Positions 1-6,795 of a stretch of DNA of 7,658 nt are shown here, in pieces. Below the pieces are notes generated by a model. It had not been told where the DNA came from, made no database searches, and was given only the letters and a program-made list of their open reading frames with translations. The position numbers and the translations under genes are program-made. Within the stretch, counting starts at the first letter, position 1, and the number at the start of each line of letters is the position of its first letter. This stretch comes from an uncultured Lacticaseibacillus sp. Its GTDB lineage: Bacteria; Bacillota; Bacilli; Lactobacillales; Lactobacillaceae. The stretch is from assembly GCA_934339215.1 (NCBI GenBank), contig CAKRHU010000068.1, positions 1 to 7,658 on the forward strand. The letters are read 5' to 3'.

Positions 1-147
1 GTGTTACAACATAATGAGCGCTACCAAGCAGCCTTTCGCCAAGCGATCCATACTGCCGATGCCCAGATTCAATGCCTCGACATTCCCACGAACAATGCAC
101 ACGGCGTCATTTACTGGCAACTGTGGCAACCGGAGGTAACGCGATGA
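1..147 (+). CDS. C-terminal fragment, possible BadF/BadG-type sugar kinase
   Basis: An open frame enters from the left window edge and ends at TGA 145-147, giving 48 residues that end in YWQLWQPEVTR. The first codon is GTG, but no ribosome binding site can be seen before it, so I treat this as the tail of a longer gene. The pattern V-L-Q-H-N followed by a helix and then NNAHGVIYWQL resembles the C-terminal end of BadF/BadG/BcrA/BcrD-type ATPases, a fold used by N-acetylglucosamine and MurNAc kinases. That assignment is weak because no catalytic motif is inside the window. The stop overlaps the next start codon (ATGA, 144-147), so the two genes are very probably translationally coupled. If it is an amino-sugar kinase, it would suit a partner of the muramidase that follows. 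Confidence 0.55.
   Translation: MLQHNERYQAAFRQAIHTADAQIQCLDIPTNNAHGVIYWQLWQPEVTR
132..136 (+). promoter_or_regulatory. Ribosome binding site of mupG
   Basis: GGAGG lies 7 bases before the ATG at 144, inside the last codons of the upstream gene. It decides the start, since an in-frame ATG at 72 has no comparable site. Confidence 0.8.
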
Positions 148-1232
148 CAATGCGACAACTAGGACTTTCCATTTATCCCGATCATAGTGATTTTGAACAA
201 AATAAAGCGTACTTAGAACTCGGCCATCAGTACGGCTTTACCCGTATCTTTATGAGTATGCTGGAAGCTGGCGAATCAAAAGCCGCCACGCAAGTCAAAT
301 ATAAAAAAATCATCGATGTGGGTAATGACTTAGGTTATCAAACTATTCTTGATGTGTCGCCACGAATCTTTGATCAACTTGGTATTTCATATTCTGATTT
401 GAAGTTCTTTGCGGATCTGCATGTCGCCGGGATTCGCTTAGATCAAGGCTTTGATGGTGCCACTGAGGCGATGCTCTCTTACAATCCTTATGGGCTAATT
501 ATTGAATTGAACATGTCCAACAATGTGGATTATTTAAATAATATTATCAGCTACCAAGCCAATACTGCCTTTTTATATGGCTGTCATAACTTCTATCCAC
601 AGGTTGGCACGGCTTTACCTTATGATTTCTTCAAGGTGTGTTCTGAACGCTTTCGTAAGTTCAACATTCACTCGGCTGCCTTTGTCGCAAGCCTTGTTGG
701 CAATATGGGACCTTGGAACGTCAACGATGGCTTACCAACGCTTGAAGCAGACCGGTATTTACCAATCGATGTTCAAGCTAAGCACTTGTTTGCCTCCAAC
801 TTGATCGATGATGTGATCATTGGCAATGCTTATGCCAGTGAAGCTGAGCTTAAAGCCTTAGCCAATATGGATCGCTACCAAGTCCAATTCCACCTTGATT
901 TTGTCGATGACGTTAATGAAATCGAGAAAACCATTGCCCTTACGCCACAACACTTCCGACGCGGCGATATCAATCCTAATGCAATTCGTTCAACGATTTC
1001 ACGCGTCACTTATAAGGCTGTTGCTAATGCATCACACGATAACGACATTACCTTCCAGCCAGGAGACGTCGTGGTCGGCAACGACAATTTCGGTATCTAC
1101 AAAAACGAACTGCAAATTGTCTTGAAGCCTCACAAAGAGCCACGCAAAAACAAAATCGGTAGCATTGCCCCTGAGGAATTGATGTTGTTAGACTTCATCA
1201 AACCATGGAGTAAATTCAAGTTCATCAACTAG
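144..1232 (+). CDS. mupG: MupG-family 6-phospho-N-acetylmuramidase (DUF871)
   Basis: This 362-residue protein is recognised by family sequence. Hallmarks are LGLSIYPDHS near the N-terminus (residues 6-15), GFTRIFMSMLEAG (31-43), LDVSPRIFDQLG (69-80), GIRLDQGFDG (96-105), IIELNMSN (119-126), GCHNFYP (146-152) and DGLPTLEADR (195-204). An N-terminal TIM-barrel of about 240 residues is followed by a smaller C-terminal beta domain, and the length matches the family (about 350-365). Characterised members such as S. aureus MupG are cytoplasmic and cleave MurNAc-6-phosphate-GlcNAc during cell-wall recycling. No signal peptide is present, consistent with a cytoplasmic enzyme. The start at 144 is chosen because GGAGG at 132-136 lies 7 bases upstream and the ATG overlaps the preceding stop. 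The frame is open back to 72, but those residues do not fit the family. The ATG at 150 is a less likely alternative. Substrate specificity is inferred, since DUF871 also contains untested members. Confidence 0.85.
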   Translation: MTMRQLGLSIYPDHSDFEQNKAYLELGHQYGFTRIFMSMLEAGESKAATQVKYKKIIDVGNDLGYQTILDVSPRIFDQLGISYSDLKFFADLHVAGIRLDQGFDGATEAMLSYNPYGLIIELNMSNNVDYLNNIISYQANTAFLYGCHNFYPQVGTALPYDFFKVCSERFRKFNIHSAAFVASLVGNMGPWNVNDGLPTLEADRYLPIDVQAKHLFASNLIDDVIIGNAYASEAELKALANMDRYQVQFHLDFVDDVNEIEKTIALTPQHFRRGDINPNAIRSTISRVTYKAVANASHDNDITFQPGDVVVGNDNFGIYKNELQIVLKPHKEPRKNKIGSIAPEELMLLDFIKPWSKFKFIN

Positions 1233-1240
1233 TGCACATT

Positions 1241-1275
1241 AAAAGGATCGAGTTTTTTGCATCTCGATCCTTTTT
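1241..1275. terminator. Bidirectional rho-independent terminator between mupG and trpS
   Basis: A perfect 12-bp stem (AAAAGGATCGAG at 1241-1252 pairing with CTCGATCCTTTT at 1263-1274) closes a 10-base loop. Read on the plus strand, the stem ends in a T run just after mupG. Read on the minus strand, it also ends in a T run just after trpS (stop at 1283-1285). Because the A and T runs pair with each other, one hairpin serves both convergent genes. Confidence 0.92.
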
Positions 1276-1282
1276 GGTTGCG

Positions 1283-2537
<1,255 letters not shown>

Positions 2538-2543
2538 ACATCC

Positions 2544-2572
2544 ATGATAGTGGATGAATAAAGCGATGTCAA
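2544..2572 (-). promoter_or_regulatory. Sigma-A-type promoter of trpS
   Basis: On the minus strand a perfect -35 box TTGACA (2572-2567) is followed by a 17-base spacer and the -10 box TATCAT (2549-2544). Transcription should begin near 2537, just before T-box Stem I. The -35 box begins only 5 bases after the stop of the preceding small gene (2578). Confidence 0.88.
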
Positions 2573-2577
2573 TGATC

Positions 2578-2763
2578 CTAAGCCATCGCGACAATGACGG
2601 CAGCAACCACACAAACGATCATGCCAATGACACCGACGATCATCATCACTTTGCCAAAGCCTGGATTTTCTGGTTTAAATTTGCGCCCAATGGCAAAAAT
2701 AAACCCGAAAATAATCGCGAGGATCACAGCAGAAATCAATAAAACTGAGGCATATGCTGACAT
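2578..2763 (-). CDS. Small two-helix membrane protein, function unknown
   Basis: A 61-residue protein with two hydrophobic segments (about residues 5-25 and 39-60). They are joined by a short, positively charged polar loop (GRKFKPENPGFGK, 26-38). It has no recognised domain. The ATG at 2763 is preceded by AAGGAG (2774-2769) at 5 bases, and the start lies only 11 bases after the stop of the flavoprotein gene, so it is very probably the last gene of that operon. The good ribosome binding site and uniform hydrophobic pattern argue that it is real. The loop is rich in Lys and Arg, which by the positive-inside rule suggests it faces the cytoplasm with both ends outside; this is inference. It may be an accessory part of the transport/redox unit or unrelated. 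I do not recognise the family. Confidence 0.75.
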   Translation of the reverse strand: MSAYASVLLISAVILAIIFGFIFAIGRKFKPENPGFGKVMMIVGVIGMIVCVVAAVIVAMA

Positions 2764-2774
2764 GAAAACTCCTT

Positions 2775-4097
2775 TTAAAGCAGGTATTGTAAATCACTTG
2801 AAGCACTCGGATAAGCAAACAATATCGCTTGCGGATCAAAGGCTTGGCCGTGTTGGATGATCATGGTGAATTGGTTGATCAATTCTTCCGCGTGTAAGCC
2901 GACCACCAAAGCGCCGACTAACAAGCCCGTGGTTTTATCGGTGATGGACACCACGCGCGCCGTCTCATCCAGTTGTCGATGATAAGTGTACCACGACGAA
3001 ACATCTTGATCGAAGACTTGATAGCGATCTGGATCCGCTTTTGCCGTTGCAACGTCGAGGCCGACCCGGGCGATTTCGGTCGTGCCAAAGACAATTTCTG
3101 GAATGACCGGGTATTGGATCGGCTCGCTCATGCCTAACAAATGTTTGGCGACATAGCGGCCTTCAAAGCTAGCCACTGGGGTCAACTTAGGTTGGGTTTT
3201 GTCCACGGCATCGCCGATGGCATAAATGTGCGGGATCTTGGTTTGCATGAATTCATTGACTGGCAACCCTTTGGCCGTCATGTCTAAACCGATCGGCGCT
3301 AAATCGATGCCGAGGTCCGCTGAACGGCCAGTCGCTGCAAAGGCCGCATTCACATTTAAGCTGAAACCATCTTCGCCGTGAAGCCAAACACCTTGGTCTG
3401 ACTTGGCGACACTTTCAAGGTGAATATTATCATGCCAGTGAATATGCGCATCCGCCATCGCTTGTTTCAAGGTGGCCGTCGCCCGTTCATCCCACCCGCG
3501 CAAAATGGTTTCAGAGCGGTTGATGATATGCACTTCAGCCCCTGCTGCCGCGGCAATGTTGGCAAGCTCTACGGCCACATAACCCGCACCAATAAAAGCG
3601 ATGCGTTGCGGTAATTGGTCCAAATCTAAAAATTCGTTGGAAGTCTTGAGCAATTTCGCGCCAGGAATATCAGGTTTGGCTGGCTTGCGACCAGTGGCGA
3701 TGATAATATCGTCAGCATCAAACAAATCCCCGCCCATCGCTACAGTATGGCGATTGATGAATTCCAGTTCGCCATGACGGGTGTTGACGCCGGCTGCATG
3801 TAGGCCAGTCAGCGTCCCACCAGGCACCGTGCTGGTATAGCTGCGCTTGTGTGCCATCAGTTCAGGCCAGTTGATGGTCAACTCGCCGTGCACCCCAGCT
3901 GGTTGCATATCCCGGGTGGCCGTTTTGAGTTCTGCGGCACGATAGAGCATTTTCTTCGGGTCACATCCGCGGTTAGGACACGTACCACCCCACAAGTCGC
4001 GCTCAAATACCATCACGCGCTTGTGGTCAGCCAAAACACTGGCAGCAGCGACGCCGGCAGGCCCGGCACCGATAATGATTACATCATAATGATTCAT
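2775..4097 (-). CDS. FAD-dependent pyridine nucleotide-disulfide oxidoreductase, glutathione reductase-like
   Basis: A 440-residue flavoprotein of the glutathione reductase/dihydrolipoamide dehydrogenase fold. An N-terminal FAD site (GAGPAG, residues 10-15) leads to a redox-active CxxxxC pair (GGTCPNRGCDPKK, Cys40 and Cys45). The middle has an ATGRKP stretch (134-139) and an NAD(P)H-binding motif (GAGYVA, 170-175). Arg194 in HIINRSETILR may favour NADPH. A second FAD contact (YAIGDAV, 292-298) precedes the C-terminal dimerisation domain. In reductases of this family the C-terminus normally carries a His-Glu pair (HPTxxE) that activates the thiols. Here the matching stretch is YPSASSDL (429-436), so His is replaced by Tyr and the acidic residue is shifted to Asp435. 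It may reduce a low-molecular-weight disulfide, but the substrate is unknown. The start at 4097 has GGTGAGG 7 bases upstream. The gene follows the transporter ATPase by 36 bases with no terminator. Confidence 0.88.
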   Translation of the reverse strand: MNHYDVIIIGAGPAGVAAASVLADHKRVMVFERDLWGGTCPNRGCDPKKMLYRAAELKTATRDMQPAGVHGELTINWPELMAHKRSYTSTVPGGTLTGLHAAGVNTRHGELEFINRHTVAMGGDLFDADDIIIATGRKPAKPDIPGAKLLKTSNEFLDLDQLPQRIAFIGAGYVAVELANIAAAAGAEVHIINRSETILRGWDERATATLKQAMADAHIHWHDNIHLESVAKSDQGVWLHGEDGFSLNVNAAFAATGRSADLGIDLAPIGLDMTAKGLPVNEFMQTKIPHIYAIGDAVDKTQPKLTPVASFEGRYVAKHLLGMSEPIQYPVIPEIVFGTTEIARVGLDVATAKADPDRYQVFDQDVSSWYTYHRQLDETARVVSITDKTTGLLVGALVVGLHAEELINQFTMIIQHGQAFDPQAILFAYPSASSDLQYLL

Positions 4098-4104
4098 GCA
4101 ACAT

Positions 4105-4111
4105 CCTCACC
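4105..4111 (-). promoter_or_regulatory. Ribosome binding site of the flavoprotein gene
   Basis: GGTGAGG (minus strand) lies 7 bases before the ATG at 4097, inside the 36-base gap after the ATPase gene. The gap holds no hairpin or promoter I can support, consistent with co-transcription. Confidence 0.7.
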
Positions 4112-4133
4112 TTTCTTAAAAAACTGGCGACGG

Positions 4134-5072
4134 TTAGGCGTTAGCGGCTAAGAAATTCAACACCGCTTGCGCATCTAGTTTAAACTTACCTGAATCCGTT
4201 TGAAATGTCACTTTTTCCCCTTTGGCGATCGCAGGCATGATTGTTTTCAATAAGGTGTCTGGTGACGTTAACTCACTGACTGAAGCTACTGCTGGCGTGG
4301 CAAAGCTTTGAAGCTTGTGAATCGGCGTCTCCATTAAAATGGCCTTCGTCCCGGCAAAAAAGTCAGCGACCCATTCCGTGGCTGGATTCTTGGCAATGGC
4401 TTGTGGCGTGTCACACTGCACGACTTGCCCATCGCGCATCACCGCGATGCGATCGCCTAAACGGATGGCTTCATTCATATCATGTGTCACAAACACAATG
4501 GTCATGTTGAGGCGCTGATGCAGATCTATCACCAACTCTTGCAATTGATTGCGCGACAAGGGATCAAGCGCCGAAAAAGGTTCATCCATCAATACCACCG
4601 GCGGCTTATTGGCAAACGCCCGCAAAATGCCGACGCGCTGCTGTTCCCCACCCGATAAGGCTTTGGGCAAGCGATTGCGGTATTGAGCAGGCGGCAAGCC
4701 GACCGAATCTAATAACTCGTCAACGCGTTTGGTCACTTGGCTTTTAGGCATATGCCGCAGCTCTGGGATCAAGGCAATATTTTGGCCCACGGTCATATTA
4801 GGAAACAAGGCGATTTGTTGAAGGACATAGCCGATTTGCCAACGCAATTCCCGAAGCGGATAAGTGGTGATATCTTGGCCTTTAAATTGAATCGAGCCAG
4901 TGGTGGGTTCGATCAGGCGGTTGATCATTTTCAAGGTGGTGGTTTTGCCACTGCCAGATTCGCCGACTAAAACGAATAACTCGCCAGTGTGGACTTTGAG
5001 GTTGAGGTCTTGCACCGCATCGCCTGACGCATAAGTTTTGGTGACATGGTCAAAGGCAATTAATTCACTCAT
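4134..5072 (-). CDS. egtUA: ABC transporter ATPase, EgtUA/OpuCA-like
   Basis: The ATP-hydrolysing subunit of an osmoprotectant-family ABC importer, 312 residues, acting at the inner face of the membrane. All nucleotide-site motifs are intact: Walker A GESGSGKT (37-44), Q-loop near Gln85-86, signature LSGGEQQRV (139-147), Walker B VVLMDEP (159-165), D-loop SALD (167-170) and switch His197. The ATPase core ends near residue 242. A further tail of about 70 residues follows. This is too short for the paired CBS domains of OpuCA-type ATPases (about 380 residues in all) but longer than the minimal ATPase. The ATG at 5072 shares its A with the TAA of the permease gene (TAATG), with GGAGG at 5084-5080, so the two are translationally coupled. 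The symbol is assigned through the partner gene and is tentative; a choline, betaine or carnitine importer is the alternative. Confidence 0.88.
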   Translation of the reverse strand: MSELIAFDHVTKTYASGDAVQDLNLKVHTGELFVLVGESGSGKTTTLKMINRLIEPTTGSIQFKGQDITTYPLRELRWQIGYVLQQIALFPNMTVGQNIALIPELRHMPKSQVTKRVDELLDSVGLPPAQYRNRLPKALSGGEQQRVGILRAFANKPPVVLMDEPFSALDPLSRNQLQELVIDLHQRLNMTIVFVTHDMNEAIRLGDRIAVMRDGQVVQCDTPQAIAKNPATEWVADFFAGTKAILMETPIHKLQSFATPAVASVSELTSPDTLLKTIMPAIAKGEKVTFQTDSGKFKLDAQAVLNFLAANA

Positions 5073-6598
5073 TATTTCGCCTCCAATAAATGATGCGTGG
5101 TCAAATAACGCTTGGCAACACTAGCCGCCGACTGTTTCTTCACGTTCACATCGTAGTTCATCTGTTGCATGTCTGTTTCGGTGATTTTGCCTGCAAGTCG
5201 ATTCAACCGCTTGACGATGGCCGGGTGTTGTTTGGCCCAGCTGGCTTTCATCATCGGCGCCCCGCGATACGTTGCGAAGACATGCTTGGGGTCTTGCAGT
5301 GCTAATAGCTTGTATTGGGCAATTTGTGAATCGGTGGAATACCCGTCGGTGATGTCCACATGATTTTGCGACAACGCTTGATAACGCAACGACGCATCTA
5401 GTGAATCCACTTTTAAGTTCAAGCCATATTGTTGCTTGATCCCGGCATAACCATCCGCTCGCCCGGAGAATTCCAAGTCAAAGCCAGCAGTAGCATTCGG
5501 TAATTTGGCGAGATCCGCGATGGTTTTCAACCCATAACGTTTTGCCATACTTTGTTGCACCACTAAGGCATAGGTATTATTGTATTTCATTGGCGAAAGC
5601 AGCGTTAAGCCTTGTTTTTTCAACAAGGCATTGGCGATCGGATAAGAATTGGCGCCTTGTTTGATTTCAGCCGTTTGCTTGGCAGAGGGCTTCACTAAGC
5701 TGGTGACGACGGTACCCGTAAATTCGGGATACAAATCAATTTTGCCAGACTTTAACGCATCGAATAAAAAGCTGGTTTGGCCGAAATTTGGTTTCAACAC
5801 CACATCCACATTATCTGTTCCATCTTCGATCAACAATTTGTACATATTGATCAACACTTCTGGCTCACTGCCAAGCTTGCCAGCAATGGTGATGGTTTCC
5901 GGTTGTGGTTTCAAGGCTTGATAGCCCCAAACCCCGCCACCGATGACGCCTAATGCGACCAGCCCTGTTGCCACCCAGCGAAAACGGATTTTTTGCACGA
6001 ACGCTAAGCCAGCCGAAAAAATTAAAGCCAACGCCGCTGAAGCAATCGCCCCAAGTAGCGTCAAAGTCGTATCGTTGCGGTTGATCCCAGACATGATAAA
6101 GGTCCCAAGACCACCGCCGCCGATCAATGCTGCTAAAGTGGCGGTCCCGATGATCAACACCGTGGCAGTGCGGATCCCGCCCATGATCACTGGCATTGCC
6201 AGCGGTAATTCAACTTTGCGCAATTTTTGAAACCGCGTCATGCCAAACGCTTCAGCGGCTTCTTCATAGGCGGGATCGATTTCGGATAACCCAACATAGG
6301 TGTTTTGGAAAATCGGGAGTAACGCGTACACCACCAGCGCAATAATGGCAGGCGTCGTCCCAATGCCGACAAACGGGATCAATAAGCCTAACAATGCCAA
6401 TGAAGGAATGGTTTGCAAGATCCCGGTCAACTGCAGCAATACATTGGCCAAGCGTTTATGCCCCAGTGAAAATACTGCCAGTGGTAAGGCAATCACCACT
6501 GCGATCACTAACGCCACTAATGAGATTTGGATATGTTGGCCCAACGCCACAAGCAAATCACCGCGACGCTCTAAAAATGTTTGCCATAAATTGCTCAT
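5072..6598 (-). CDS. egtUBC: Fused permease/solute-binding protein, EgtU-like (probable ergothioneine importer)
   Basis: A 508-residue fusion of an ABC permease (about 1-205) with an extracellular solute-binding domain (about 233-508), linked by a transmembrane helix at 207-228. Permease helices are visible at about 24-44, 53-77, 82-96, 143-161 and 178-202. The loop that contacts the ATPase, YEEAAEAFGMTRFQKLRKVELP, lies at 111-132. The binding domain has GSEPEVLINMYKLL (243-256), YPEFTGT (290-296), NNTYALVV (340-347), LEFSGRADGYAGI (375-387), GYSTDSQIAQY (419-429) and MNYDVNVKKQSAASVA (480-495). These closely resemble, from memory, the streptococcal protein once called ProWX and now EgtU, an ergothioneine importer. 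The start at 6598 has GGAGGG at 6608-6603. An upstream in-frame ATG (6610) lies in that binding site, and earlier residues are not membrane-protein-like. Ligand is inferred; choline or betaine transport remains possible. Confidence 0.9.
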   Translation of the reverse strand: MSNLWQTFLERRGDLLVALGQHIQISLVALVIAVVIALPLAVFSLGHKRLANVLLQLTGILQTIPSLALLGLLIPFVGIGTTPAIIALVVYALLPIFQNTYVGLSEIDPAYEEAAEAFGMTRFQKLRKVELPLAMPVIMGGIRTATVLIIGTATLAALIGGGGLGTFIMSGINRNDTTLTLLGAIASAALALIFSAGLAFVQKIRFRWVATGLVALGVIGGGVWGYQALKPQPETITIAGKLGSEPEVLINMYKLLIEDGTDNVDVVLKPNFGQTSFLFDALKSGKIDLYPEFTGTVVTSLVKPSAKQTAEIKQGANSYPIANALLKKQGLTLLSPMKYNNTYALVVQQSMAKRYGLKTIADLAKLPNATAGFDLEFSGRADGYAGIKQQYGLNLKVDSLDASLRYQALSQNHVDITDGYSTDSQIAQYKLLALQDPKHVFATYRGAPMMKASWAKQHPAIVKRLNRLAGKITETDMQQMNYDVNVKKQSAASVAKRYLTTHHLLEAK

Positions 6599-6602
6599 GT
6601 CG

Positions 6603-6608
6603 CCCTCC
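6603..6608 (-). promoter_or_regulatory. Ribosome binding site of the permease/binding-protein gene
   Basis: GGAGGG (minus strand) lies 4-5 bases before the ATG at 6598. It overlaps the competing in-frame ATG at 6610 and so excludes that start and the longer reading from 6697. Confidence 0.8.
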
Positions 6609-6685
6609 ATACACCCATTGTTTCCGACTTTAAACATCACCCAGTTTAACATATTTTTTGCGCGACTGCTTACTATTTCACAGCA

Positions 6686-6713
6686 CGTCACTTGCACAAT
6701 TGCGTCACATGCA
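6686..6713. repeat. Tandem 11-bp direct repeat in divergent intergenic region
   Basis: CGTCACTTGCA (6686-6696) and CGTCACATGCA (6703-6713) differ at one base and start 17 bp apart. They lie between the divergently transcribed egtU-like operon and helD. A partial inverted repeat, ATTGC (6699-6703) with GCAAT (6711-6715), overlaps the second copy. Possible regulator sites, but no regulator is identified. Confidence 0.5.
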
Positions 6714-6720
6714 ATAAACT
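6692..6720 (+). promoter_or_regulatory. Weak candidate promoter for helD
   Basis: TTGCAC (6692-6697) and TAAACT (6715-6720) are separated by 17 bases. This would start transcription near 6727, just upstream of the perfect inverted repeat and about 70 bases before the helD start. Both boxes deviate from consensus (3/6 and 4/6), so the call is tentative. Confidence 0.35.
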
Positions 6721-6730
6721 AGATAGACCA

Positions 6731-6755
6731 ATTTGTTACCTTCAGTGTAACAAAT
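6731..6755. repeat. Perfect 9-bp inverted repeat, candidate operator upstream of helD
   Basis: ATTTGTTAC (6731-6739) and GTAACAAAT (6747-6755) are exact reverse complements around a 7-base centre. The size and symmetry fit a dimeric repressor site. A T run begins only 5 bases after the repeat (6761-6766), so an RNA hairpin or attenuator is a weaker alternative. The repeat lies 41 bases before the helD start codon. Confidence 0.6.
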
Positions 6756-6781
6756 CTGCGTTTTTTCCTGCAAATCACCTT

Positions 6782-6787
6782 AGGAGG
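6782..6787 (+). promoter_or_regulatory. Ribosome binding site of helD
   Basis: AGGAGG lies 8 bases before the ATG at 6796 and fixes the start of the partial gene. Confidence 0.85.
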
Positions 6788-6795
6788 CTCGCTGC

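Noticed and set aside
72..143. Upstream extension of mupG (start at 72)
   Set aside because: It overlaps the preceding gene in another frame, adds 24 residues that do not fit the family, and lacks a ribosome binding site.
2554..2860. Plus-strand open frames over the small membrane protein
   Set aside because: The low-complexity His/Asp/Asn product of one frame is the complement of the two-helix gene, with no ribosome binding site. The minus-strand reading has a proper site and operon context.
6599..6697. Upstream extension of the permease gene (start at 6697 or 6610)
   Set aside because: The residues are unlike a permease N-terminus, the ATG at 6610 overlaps the GGAGGG site, and only the ATG at 6598 is correctly spaced.
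5943..6722. Plus-strand open frames opposite the permease
   Set aside because: They are long only because the minus-strand membrane gene is poor in codons that create stops on the other strand. They have no family resemblance.
6640..6760. Promoter for the egtU-like operon on the minus strand
   Set aside because: I tried TTGTGC with TAGTAA (18-base spacer) and TATGTT or TAAACT as -10 boxes, but none has a convincing partner. A promoter must exist but I cannot place it.
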